Positions 1 to 6,689 of a stretch of DNA of 22,592 nucleotides are shown piece after piece. Under the pieces are notes generated by a model. The model was not told the origin of the DNA and searched no databases. It saw only the letters and a program-made list of their open reading frames with translations. Made by a program: the position numbers and the translations under genes. Position 1 is the first letter of the stretch. Each line of letters starts with the position of its first letter. The DNA lies in NCBI GenBank assembly GCA_044426345.1, contig JAWXUP010000040.1:1-22592 (forward strand). Direction: 5' to 3'. The DNA is from CAYJLC01 sp044426345. GTDB lineage: Bacteria; Bacillota; Clostridia; Oscillospirales; Butyricicoccaceae.

Positions 1-89
1 TGGAACAGACGATACTGGAACAGACGATACTGGAACAGATGATACTGGAACAGACGATACTGGAACAGACGATACTGGAACAGATGATA
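1..89 (+). repeat. 15-bp tandem repeat coding for GTDDT
   Basis: Five full copies and one 14-base partial copy of tggaacagacgatac run from the left edge to position 89. They differ only by C/T at one synonymous Asp codon. The array probably continues upstream. Being a multiple of three, it can change copy number without shifting the frame. Confidence 0.95.
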
Positions 90-220
90 AATCACCAAAT
101 AACGATATTTCAGACCCAGAGGTAACGGTTGACGACGAAGACGACGACGAAGACGACGAAACAGTTGATGACGAAGTAGTAGACGAAACCGATGATACCG
201 AAGACCCTAGCGTAGAATAA
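1..220 (+). CDS. C-terminal end of Asp/Thr-rich protein (5' truncated)
   Basis: The reading frame enters from the left edge (first full codon at 2) and stops with TAA at 218-220. The visible 72 residues start with repeated GTDDT units encoded by a 15-bp minisatellite, then become a highly acidic tail rich in Asp, Glu, Val and Thr. No domain is visible. The tail resembles in composition the C-terminal tail of the FecR-domain protein at 21567, which also ends in Thr/Asp repeats, so this may be the end of a FecR-like paralogue (inference). The reading frame is certain; the function is unknown because the folded part lies outside the window. Confidence 0.75.
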   Translation, partial: GTDDTGTDDTGTDDTGTDDTGTDDTGTDDKSPNNDISDPEVTVDDEDDDEDDETVDDEVVDETDDTEDPSVE

Positions 221-230
221 TTAAAATTGA

Positions 231-269
231 GACGGAAAGCTTCGGTTTTCAAAAGCCGAGGCTACCGTC
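231..269 (+). terminator. Strong hairpin between acidic gene and ATPase operon
   Basis: The left arm from 231 (gacgg...) pairs with the right arm ending at 269 (...ccgtc). The stem is about 17-18 bp with G-U wobbles, one mismatch or bulge, and a very small loop near 250. It lies 10 bases after the stop at 220 and 61 bases before the next start. It is not followed by a U-tract, so it may be a weak terminator, an mRNA 3'-end stabiliser or a leader element. It is drawn on + because all neighbouring genes are +. Confidence 0.5.
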
Positions 270-330
270 AAATAAAAGATAGTATTAAAATAAAATTATA
301 TATCAAACAGCGATAAGAAAAGGAGACAAA

Positions 331-579
331 ATGGATACTTTATATGTAGCGGTGCTAGAAGCAATCGGTTGGATGCTTGGGCTAGCATTTTTAGGACTTG
401 GAATCGGACTTGGTTTAATGGGATCGAAAATCGCAGAAGCGGTTGGTAGAAATCCTGAAACGAAAAACGATGTAGTGCATTCTGTAGTAGTTGTTGCACT
501 AGTATTATCATTATTACTATTATTATTGTTTGGATTTGTATTTATATTGTTATATTTTAATCCTATCTTAAACTTGTAA
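331..579 (+). CDS. F0 c-subunit-like rotor protein lacking the ion-binding carboxylate
   Basis: An 82-residue double-helix hairpin protein. Helix 1 carries the glycine motif of F-type c subunits (G22, G24, G26, G28). It is followed by the polar loop RNPE (residues 40-43), which in the family faces F1 subunits gamma and epsilon. Helix 2 (about 49-76) is Val/Leu-rich and contains no Asp or Glu. Counting from the RNPE loop against Bacillus-type c subunits, the usual Glu position is Ser60. A ring may form, but canonical proton or sodium binding is not expected. The ATG is preceded by AAGGAG at 319-324. It heads the ATPase operon, where c-subunit genes usually follow an a-subunit gene; none is seen. 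The family is confident; loss of ion transport is inferred from the missing acid. Confidence 0.85.
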   Translation: MDTLYVAVLEAIGWMLGLAFLGLGIGLGLMGSKIAEAVGRNPETKNDVVHSVVVVALVLSLLLLLLFGFVFILLYFNPILNL

Positions 580-599
580 TTTAAACAAGAGGTAACGAT

Positions 600-618
600 T
601 TGTCGCTTAGTGTGACAA
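600..618 (+). promoter_or_regulatory. Small hairpin in c / b-delta intergenic gap
   Basis: Bases 600-606 (ttgtcgc) pair with 612-618 (gtgacaa) as a 7-bp stem with one G-U pair and a 5-base loop. It lies in the only sizeable gap inside the first half of the operon (580-642), just upstream of the ribosome binding site for the next gene. It could set different expression of the multi-copy c subunit and the stalk gene (inference). Confidence 0.35.
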
Positions 619-642
619 CTTATTGAAGAGAGGGAAGTTATT

Positions 643-1404
643 ATGCTATATATAGGCGCAGCTATTGTAGTTGGTTTGCTTGTAGGATTAGTAGCACTTG
701 CTATTTTATGGCTGGCACGTTCGGTGGGAGCAAGTATTCAGTCTAAGACAATAAATTTAATGTCTGAATATGATGAACTACTCGAGCAAAAAAGCAGAGA
801 ACTTATAAAAGAGCAAGCAAGGGAACAAACCAACGATGAAATACCAGTCCAAATTATTGAAAAAAGCGATGTAAACGGAATAGAAACTACAAGCATTGTA
901 AATGTAGCTCAACGTATTAGTAATACAGCTTACCGTGATGCATCTGTTGGACAAATTTACCACAAAATTCGTCAAGGTTTTGTGTGTAATACAGAAGAAA
1001 TCTTCGGAAAATTAGACGTAAACGATGAGCCATTTGAAGAAGGTATTGCAACACGTTTGTTAAAAGTATTAAGTTTTGACCAAGTGTACGAACTTTGCAC
1101 TTTAGCAGGACATACGCAATATGAAGTTTTAATGGAAGTTATGCCAGAAGAATTTTTCATAATTTTAGAAGGATTTTCGAAAGAAAATGATAAATTCGAC
1201 AGCTTAGAGTTTTATAACTATTTAAAAGATATGGCGGATTTAGAACCGAAAGAAACTATAGTGCGCGTAGCACCTGGAGCAGATATTTCTAAGTTTCCAA
1301 AAGGAGCTACGGTTATAGTGGATAATGATATTTGCGAAGGAATACAAGTAGAAAAAAGAAACACACTTTATGATTTTTGCATCAAAACGAGGGAGATTGG
1401 TTAA
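643..1404 (+). CDS. Peripheral-stalk b/delta-like fusion subunit
   Basis: A 253-residue protein with one N-terminal membrane helix (about 3-25), a charged, probably coiled-coil segment (about 35-65), and a soluble C-terminal domain. The last 50 residues (PKETIVRVAPGADIS, then DICEGIQVEKRNTLYDFC) follow the pattern of the delta-subunit C-terminus (acid, then a short hydrophobic-Gly-Gly-like turn, a beta-strand, a Tyr-Asp turn and a final helix). The membrane helix plus stalk is b-like, so one protein may replace both b and delta. Separate b and delta genes are absent, and alpha starts directly after the stop, which supports this placement. The ATG at 643 has a purine-rich GAGAGGGAAG upstream. 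Its role as stator is inferred from weak C-terminal similarity and gene order. Confidence 0.7.
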   Translation: MLYIGAAIVVGLLVGLVALAILWLARSVGASIQSKTINLMSEYDELLEQKSRELIKEQAREQTNDEIPVQIIEKSDVNGIETTSIVNVAQRISNTAYRDASVGQIYHKIRQGFVCNTEEIFGKLDVNDEPFEEGIATRLLKVLSFDQVYELCTLAGHTQYEVLMEVMPEEFFIILEGFSKENDKFDSLEFYNYLKDMADLEPKETIVRVAPGADISKFPKGATVIVDNDICEGIQVEKRNTLYDFCIKTREIG

Positions 1405-2736
1405 ATGAGTAACACAATCAGCACAATAGACTCAGTCTTAAACGAAAAAATTTCAGCGATTAAAAGCGGAACAAATGCCTATACAACAGGTAGAGTTCGT
1501 TTAGTTCGTGAATATATAGTAGAAGCGACAGGTTTAGAAGATGTAGCATATTTCGAGAAAGTAACTATCGGTGAAGGTAGTGAGGGATATGTTGATGCTA
1601 TCAGACAAGACTGCGTTTTAATTGCTTTAACACGAATTAAAGGCAAGCTTAGAGTAGGCGATAAAGTTGTAACTTCTGGTCAAGAATTTACAGCACACTA
1701 TTCTAGTCAATCAACAGGACATATTGTTAATATGTTTGGCGAAGACTGTTTAGCTGGCAAAACAATGGAAAACCTAATAAACGTTCGCGTTGAAACAGAG
1801 GCTATTCCAATTATGGATAGGATTTCTGTAACACGTCCTTTGCTTACAGGCGTTACAGGTATTGACCTTTTATATCCTATCGGACGTGGCCAACGTCAAC
1901 TTATTATCGGAGATAAAAAAACAGGTAAAACACAAATTGCACTAGATACAATTTACAATCAAAAAGACCAAAAAATATTATGTATATATGTTGCTATTGG
2001 TAAAACAAAAAAAGAAGTAAAAGATATTTATAATCAACTTCTTCGTCGTGGCGCTATGGAATATACAATTATTCTTGCAGCGTTTAATGATGACCCAGCA
2101 CCAGTGCTTAGAAACACACCATATGCAGCGCTTGCAATGGCAAGAACACATCTTGATAATAGCGAAGACGTGCTAGTTGTAATAGATGACTTAAAACGTC
2201 ACGCAGATGTTTGTCGTGAAATCGCATTACTTATGGGTAAAACTCCTGGTCGTGATGCATATCCACCAGATATTTTCTATGCTCACTCTCGTGTGCTTGA
2301 AATGGGTTGTCAACATATGAACGGTGGCTCGATAACAATTTTACCTATATGTGAAACAAGAGGCGGAGATATTACAGACTATATCTCTACAAATATTATC
2401 TCAATTACAGACGGACAAATTGTTCTTTCTGCAAAAAGCTTTGAAAAAGGTCAAAAACCAGCTATTAACTATGGTTTATCAGTTTCAAGACTTGGTGGTG
2501 CGGTTCAAACAAATGATATGAAACGTGCAGGCCCTCCAATTCGTCGTGAACTATTAGCATACTTAGAACAACGCGAAATTTTTGAACTTGCAAATATAGA
2601 TGAAATGGGCGATGCTATGAAACGCTCTATGATTCGTGGTGCTAAAATTTTAGATATGCTAAAACAACATAAATATGCTGTACGTAAATCTGAAATGATG
2701 CTTGAAATGGTTAAAGGACTCGATGGAGGCGAATAA
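1405..2736 (+). CDS. F1-ATPase-like alpha subunit
   Basis: A 443-residue homologue of ATP synthase alpha, the mostly non-catalytic nucleotide-binding head subunit. Visible motifs: PIGRGQRQLIIGD leading into the P-loop GDKKTGKT (169-176; the usual form is GDRQTGKT), Walker B VLVVIDD (256-262), PGRDAYPPDIFYAHSR (281-296), and SVSRLGGAVQ (359-368), whose Arg362 matches the arginine finger that alpha supplies to the beta active site. It is shorter than the usual ~500 residues: the C-terminal helical bundle ends soon after MLKQHKY, missing roughly the last 50-60 residues. The N-terminal delta-binding region is also divergent. The ATG directly abuts the preceding TAA, and gamma follows after 3 bases, suggesting translational coupling. 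The head function is well supported; the shortened ends suggest adapted stalk contacts. Confidence 0.95.
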   Translation: MSNTISTIDSVLNEKISAIKSGTNAYTTGRVRLVREYIVEATGLEDVAYFEKVTIGEGSEGYVDAIRQDCVLIALTRIKGKLRVGDKVVTSGQEFTAHYSSQSTGHIVNMFGEDCLAGKTMENLINVRVETEAIPIMDRISVTRPLLTGVTGIDLLYPIGRGQRQLIIGDKKTGKTQIALDTIYNQKDQKILCIYVAIGKTKKEVKDIYNQLLRRGAMEYTIILAAFNDDPAPVLRNTPYAALAMARTHLDNSEDVLVVIDDLKRHADVCREIALLMGKTPGRDAYPPDIFYAHSRVLEMGCQHMNGGSITILPICETRGGDITDYISTNIISITDGQIVLSAKSFEKGQKPAINYGLSVSRLGGAVQTNDMKRAGPPIRRELLAYLEQREIFELANIDEMGDAMKRSMIRGAKILDMLKQHKYAVRKSEMMLEMVKGLDGGE

Positions 2737-2739
2737 ATT

Positions 2740-3546
2740 ATGAATGTAAAAGCGGTTGTAAAGGTAATGAACTTTCATGCTCTTTTGCGCGTTGATGCCT
2801 CTAGAAAACTTTCAGAAATGTATAGCACTATGCAAGATGAACTTGAAGCTATGATGAGCATTATTTTAAATAATGACAATCTGAAACTCGACAAATTATT
2901 AAAACTTCCAGACCCAAAACTTCCAGTTCTACGTATTTATGTAGGTTCGGATTTAGGATTTTGTGGTGGTGTTAATACATCGGTTGGAGCAGAGCTTGCT
3001 AGGGATAATAATTCTGAAAAAATCGTACTTGGTAAAAAAGTACGTAAATCAAGAGAGGTTTCTTTATATTTAACTCAAGATGAATTTGAAAATGATACAT
3101 CAAAAGTTGAAGAATATTTATACCGTGCCGTAAAAGAGCGTCCTTGGTCGGCTATTGAACTTGTGTATAATCATTTTTACAATTTGAGTTCGATAAAACC
3201 AATTGTAAAACGTATTTATCCTGTAGATACAAAAGATATTAATAATGCAGATAATACAAGTAATGCTTATGTACGTGAACAAGTAGATTTTTATATCGAA
3301 GGTGATGCACCAGCTTTGCTTGAAGATATGATAATTGCGTTTTTGGATTATGAATTTAAAATAGCTATGGCGAGTGCGAAAGCATCGGAAAATATTATGC
3401 GACAAAATGCAACTTCAGAGTCGCTTAAAAAATTGGACGAAATGGAAGAAGAGCAAATTCGCGTAGATCGTAAAATCAAAAACCAAAAAGGCTTCCAAAA
3501 AACGATAGATAGCTTTGTAAAGCAAAAATGCTTACAAGATAATTAA
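2740..3546 (+). CDS. F1-ATPase-like gamma subunit (rotor shaft)
   Basis: A 268-residue gamma homologue. The Rossmann-like core is marked by IYVGSDLGFCGGVNTSV (66-82), equivalent to the family's SDRGLCGGFN segment. The C-terminal helix contains ASENIMRQNATSES, equivalent to ASE..RM.AM..AT in ATP synthases. Both coiled-coil helices that form the shaft are recognisable but strongly diverged: the N-terminus lacks the usual ITKAMKMVA block, and the tail ends in a Lys/Gln-rich stretch instead of the hydrophobic tip. Length is slightly below the usual ~285. It lies between alpha and beta as in standard F-type operons. A rotary role is inferred from family and context; the diverged tip may affect torque transmission or rotation direction preference. 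Confidence 0.88.
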   Translation: MNVKAVVKVMNFHALLRVDASRKLSEMYSTMQDELEAMMSIILNNDNLKLDKLLKLPDPKLPVLRIYVGSDLGFCGGVNTSVGAELARDNNSEKIVLGKKVRKSREVSLYLTQDEFENDTSKVEEYLYRAVKERPWSAIELVYNHFYNLSSIKPIVKRIYPVDTKDINNADNTSNAYVREQVDFYIEGDAPALLEDMIIAFLDYEFKIAMASAKASENIMRQNATSESLKKLDEMEEEQIRVDRKIKNQKGFQKTIDSFVKQKCLQDN

Positions 3547-3561
3547 CAGTATATATAAAAC

Positions 3562-3580
3562 TTTCTGCAAAATGCAGAGA
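3562..3580 (+). promoter_or_regulatory. Hairpin just upstream of the beta ribosome binding site
   Basis: Bases 3564-3569 (tctgca) pair perfectly with 3573-3578 (tgcaga) around an AAA loop, extended by one G-U and one A-U pair to 3562-3580. It ends 3 bases before the GGGG of the beta ribosome binding site, in the 47-base gamma/beta gap. It could tune beta translation or protect an mRNA end (inference). Confidence 0.4.
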
Positions 3581-3593
3581 ATTGGGGTGTGCA

Positions 3594-4988
3594 ATGGAAA
3601 CAAATTTAGCACAGGGCGCAAGCTCTCGACTTGGTAGAATTATTTCTGTTTCTAATCTAAAAGTTGATATTTTTCTTGAACATACAGACTTAGGAATTAG
3701 AGATATGGTATACACAGACACAGATTTTGGTCGTGTATTATTCGAAATTGCCGAAATTAATGGATATGTAGCATCTGCTATATGTTTTGGTTTGACAAAC
3801 GGACTAAAACGTGGTATGGATATTTATAAATCAGAAGAAGGAATAAGTATTGCATATGATGATAGCATTTTAGGACACGTATTTAATTCGTATGGTCAAA
3901 CTATAGATAATACAGACGTTGGAAATGTTCCTACTAGAAATATTTATGACAAATCACTTGGTATGAATGAAATCATCATCGACGGTGATATCTTATGGAC
4001 TGGTATCAAAGTACTAGACTTTTTTGCACCTATGAGAAAAGGTTTCAAAATGGGTCTACTTGGTGGTGCTGGTGTTGGTAAAACAGTTCTTATCAAAGAA
4101 CTTATACATAACGTATATCAAGGTTTACAATCAAACTCAGTTTTCGTAGGTGTTGGTGAACGTAGCCGTGAAGGGCGTGACCTTTACGACGAAATGAAAG
4201 AGGCAGACTTACTTGACAAAATCGCAATGGCGTTTGGTCAAATGGGTGATAATGCAATGAGCCGAAGTCGTGCGATGTATTCTGGATTAACGCTTGCAGA
4301 ATTTTTACGTGATGAACGTAAACAAGACGTACTTTTATTTATAGATAATATCTATCGTATGGTACAAGCGAATGCAGAAATTTCGAGTGAACTTGCTCAT
4401 ATGCCAATTGATAATGGTTATTCACCTGCACTTTTAACAGAAATCAGTGAAGTTGAAGAACGTATCAACTCGACAGAAGATGGCTCTATCACTTCGTTCC
4501 AAGCGATATTTATACCAGCCGATGACTTAACAGATACAGCAGTGCATTCTATTTCACAACACTTAGATGGTCAAGTTGTACTAGACCGTAAAGTAGCTGA
4601 AAAAGGGTTATACCCAGCTATCAACGTGTTTGCTACAAACTCTAAAATCATCGACCCAGAAATAGTAGGTCAACGTCATTTTAATTTGGTTGAATCAGCA
4701 CTTCGTTGTTTATCTCGTTATGAAGAACTTGAACAAATCGTTGCGGTTTTAGGTATAGATGAATTATCACAAGATGACAGAAATACTTTCTTCCGTGCTA
4801 GAATGTTACGTAACTATTTCTCACAACCAATGTATGTTGCAGAACAATATACAGGTATTAAAGGCGAATTTGTTGAAATCAACGATGTTTTAGATGATGT
4901 TTCAGCAATTTTAGCTGGTGAATGCGATGATGAAGATGAATCAACATTTGCATATATCGGTGCTTATTTGAAACATCTACGTAGATAA
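3594..4988 (+). CDS. F1-ATPase-like catalytic beta subunit
   Basis: A 464-residue homologue of the catalytic subunit, which hydrolyses or makes ATP. Numbered from the ATG at 3594, motifs are P-loop GGAGVGKT (157-164), GERSREGRD with catalytic Glu189, Walker B LLFIDN with Asp251, GSITSFQAIFIPADDLTD, adenine-pocket Tyr340 in GLYPAIN, and the C-terminal lever DELSQDD (389-395; usually DELSEED). All residues needed for catalysis appear present. I prefer ATG 3594 because GGGGTG (3584-3589) sits at correct spacing; an in-frame TTG at 3582 would add four residues but lies on that signal. Length is close to the usual ~470. The extreme C-terminus is acidic (ECDDEDES). Active ATP hydrolysis is strongly supported; synthesis is unlikely if no ion path exists. 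Confidence 0.95.
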   Translation: METNLAQGASSRLGRIISVSNLKVDIFLEHTDLGIRDMVYTDTDFGRVLFEIAEINGYVASAICFGLTNGLKRGMDIYKSEEGISIAYDDSILGHVFNSYGQTIDNTDVGNVPTRNIYDKSLGMNEIIIDGDILWTGIKVLDFFAPMRKGFKMGLLGGAGVGKTVLIKELIHNVYQGLQSNSVFVGVGERSREGRDLYDEMKEADLLDKIAMAFGQMGDNAMSRSRAMYSGLTLAEFLRDERKQDVLLFIDNIYRMVQANAEISSELAHMPIDNGYSPALLTEISEVEERINSTEDGSITSFQAIFIPADDLTDTAVHSISQHLDGQVVLDRKVAEKGLYPAINVFATNSKIIDPEIVGQRHFNLVESALRCLSRYEELEQIVAVLGIDELSQDDRNTFFRARMLRNYFSQPMYVAEQYTGIKGEFVEINDVLDDVSAILAGECDDEDESTFAYIGAYLKHLRR

Positions 4989-4999
4989 GGAGCAACTAT

Positions 5000-5344
5000 A
5001 TGAGGAAAAAGAAAGAACAAACCACAAGCTCATATGTTAATATGGACAATGTTCCTAAAATTCGTGCGCGTATCATTGATGGCAGTGGTGGTTTAAGCTT
5101 TTTGCCAGAAGTGTCTGCTATTCGTACGCGTGATGTTGATTGTAACCTGCTTATAATGGAAGATTTTATGCCAATTTTAGGTGGTATAGAAGGTTCTGTC
5201 ATATTCTTAACACCAAAAGGTGAGGTTCGATATGATGGTATAAAAGGTTTTTATAAGCACCAACAAAACGAATTTACGCTTATAATTCAAGAAAGATTAA
5301 AAAAAGCTGATGACAAAACATTAAATGGCACAGAGGAGGTATAG
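5000..5344 (+). CDS. F1-ATPase-like epsilon subunit, beta-sandwich domain only
   Basis: A 114-residue protein. After a polar N-terminal extension (MRKKKEQ..., about 18 residues), residues 19-100 follow the epsilon N-terminal beta-sandwich: a strand (IRARIID), VSAIRTRDVDCNLLIMEDF in place of the usual VRTxxGELGILPGH segment, MPILGGI for the usual PLVAPL, a KGEVRYDGIKGFYK strand and a final strand EFTLIIQE. The family's two-helix C-terminal domain, which inhibits ATP hydrolysis in many bacteria, is missing; only a short charged tail follows. The gene starts 11 bases after beta with TAAGGAG overlapping the beta stop. Identity rests on fold pattern plus its canonical position after beta. Loss of the inhibitory arm fits an enzyme used for hydrolysis (inference). 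Confidence 0.75.
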   Translation: MRKKKEQTTSSYVNMDNVPKIRARIIDGSGGLSFLPEVSAIRTRDVDCNLLIMEDFMPILGGIEGSVIFLTPKGEVRYDGIKGFYKHQQNEFTLIIQERLKKADDKTLNGTEEV

Positions 5345-5349
5345 TAATA

Positions 5350-5901
5350 ATGGGAGCAAAGGAGTTTTTACTTCGCTTGATGATTACTTTAGAACCTATG
5401 GTAATCTGCATAATTGCAGTAGTTGCTGTAACTTGCGTTTTTCTGCCTATTTTAATAATAAAAAGTCGAGGATTATGGGTAAATAGCAAAAATTTTCGCT
5501 TTTTGTCGCTTTTTTATCATTTAAGATTTTATGATGCTATAAGACTTGGGAGTGCTTTTGTAAAACTTATTTTGATGATGGTTTTCATCATACAATTTAA
5601 AGCATTAGAAGAAATTCATTATATATGCTTTATATTTGTATCGATTTTATATGCATTTGATGTTAAGGCATTATTTAGAACTATTGCAAATGTATTTTGG
5701 TGTACATTGCAAATAGTTGCGATATTTTCTTTGAATATTATTTGTAGTTATATACTACAAATTAATGCAAAACCAGAGTTTTTAATAGTATATATAGTGC
5801 TAGGGATATTTGTTGTCCTTTTTGCAATTTATTCGTTTATTACAGAAATAAACGAGGTCTCAATGGGAAGGAGAGCAAAATTTGAAGTTAATATCAAGTA
5901 G
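5350..5901 (+). CDS. Unknown polytopic membrane protein of the ATPase locus
   Basis: A 183-residue protein I do not recognise. It has about five predicted membrane helices (roughly 17-37, 67-83, 88-104, 112-136, 143-165), with a positively charged loop (38-66, several Arg/Lys) after the first. It stands where a membrane sector partner would be needed, but I see no a-subunit signature: there is no helix with the conserved Arg and its Asn/Gly surroundings, and the protein is shorter than a typical a subunit (~220-270). It starts 5 bases after the epsilon stop, with AGGAGG (5334-5339) inside the epsilon end, and overlaps the next gene by 20 bases, so it belongs to the same transcription unit. 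It may be a new static membrane partner of the c-like rotor (inference). Confidence 0.8.
   Translation: MGAKEFLLRLMITLEPMVICIIAVVAVTCVFLPILIIKSRGLWVNSKNFRFLSLFYHLRFYDAIRLGSAFVKLILMMVFIIQFKALEEIHYICFIFVSILYAFDVKALFRTIANVFWCTLQIVAIFSLNIICSYILQINAKPEFLIVYIVLGIFVVLFAIYSFITEINEVSMGRRAKFEVNIK
5866..5874 (+). promoter_or_regulatory. Ribosome binding site selecting a TTG start
   Basis: GGAAGGAGA lies 7 bases before TTG 5882, inside the end of the preceding gene. No ATG is equally well placed, so it decides the TTG start of the single-pass membrane protein. Confidence 0.75.
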
Positions 5902-6658
5902 AAGTAAGTATAGTCCTAAAAGAACAACGAATAGAAATAAAGGTTTTTTTAGAAGGCTTAGTGCAAAAGAACGTATAATTTTCATAGCACCAGCAATTGC
6001 AGCGATAATAGCAATTGCTGTAGCGTTTTTTATAAATGAAACTGCAGAGCGATATACTTTACCATATGCAGGAATTAGATATTATGCAGGTGGTAGATTT
6101 GAACTTGAAGATGGTAGCGTATTGCGTAGAACAAGCGAGGATACTACAGTTGTTGAACAAGGAAATAATGATTATACGCTAGATACATTGCCCATTTACT
6201 ATGAAGGGCAAAATACTGTTATGTTTGCAAACGATATGGTATATGTAGAACCTAGGATGAATGAAGTATTTAAACTTGACTACTTTACAGAGGTTAATAT
6301 CACTGATAAAGATGAAGTTTTTGCTATTAGAGATGGTGAACAAGTTTATCTTAGAAATGGTTTTGCATATGATGGAGAAGATATATATATTTTCTTTGAA
6401 GATGTAGTATTGGAATATAACGGATATAAGATGACATTACCAGCATTGTCATATATTGAGGCTGTTTTTACAGGTGAGGTTATGATTTATAACAGTGGAG
6501 CTGGTGAGCAATATATGGAAGCACCAAAAACTGATGTAATAGTTACAATGGGTGGCACGGAATATAAATTATCGCTACTTGTTGATGCAATGGAACATTC
6601 AGATGGTAGCAAGCAATTGATTTTTACAAGACCAGAAGCGCTGGAAAGCGTTTTTTAA
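5882..6658 (+). CDS. Single-pass membrane protein with ectodomain shared with the giant protein
   Basis: A 258-residue protein with a very basic cytoplasmic N-terminus (1-31, many Lys/Arg), one membrane helix (32-51) and an external domain (about 60-235). The start is TTG, chosen for the strong upstream GGAAGGAGA; it overlaps the previous gene by 20 bases. The ectodomain reads as beta-rich and parallels residues 58-220 of the giant protein downstream. Both have Y..I.Y...GG near the start, LP or YP followed by (I/M)Y, a (I/L)PA.S block followed by a Y..SG turn, and both end in a strand plus LL(V)DA(L/M). No enzyme motif is visible. Topology is N-in, C-out. I infer an adaptor bridging the cytoplasmic motor and the surface protein; the function is otherwise unknown. 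Confidence 0.8.
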   Translation: MKLISSRSKYSPKRTTNRNKGFFRRLSAKERIIFIAPAIAAIIAIAVAFFINETAERYTLPYAGIRYYAGGRFELEDGSVLRRTSEDTTVVEQGNNDYTLDTLPIYYEGQNTVMFANDMVYVEPRMNEVFKLDYFTEVNITDKDEVFAIRDGEQVYLRNGFAYDGEDIYIFFEDVVLEYNGYKMTLPALSYIEAVFTGEVMIYNSGAGEQYMEAPKTDVIVTMGGTEYKLSLLVDAMEHSDGSKQLIFTRPEALESVF

Positions 6659-6689
6659 TTGTATTTGCATATAGATACAGGAGGATTAC

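Noticed and set aside
1..89. Regular repeats as a CRISPR array
   Set aside because: The 15-bp units are contiguous with no spacers, stay in one open frame and code for an acidic peptide.
270..330. Sigma-A-type promoter before the ATPase operon
   Set aside because: The A/T-rich stretch offers -10-like hexamers (TAAAAT near 292), but no good TTGACA-like -35 at 16-18 bases is present, so I do not call it.
331..5344. Ordinary housekeeping ATP synthase operon
   Set aside because: Missing a subunit, no acid in c helix 2, fused short stalk protein, shortened alpha and epsilon, and downstream surface genes all argue against it.
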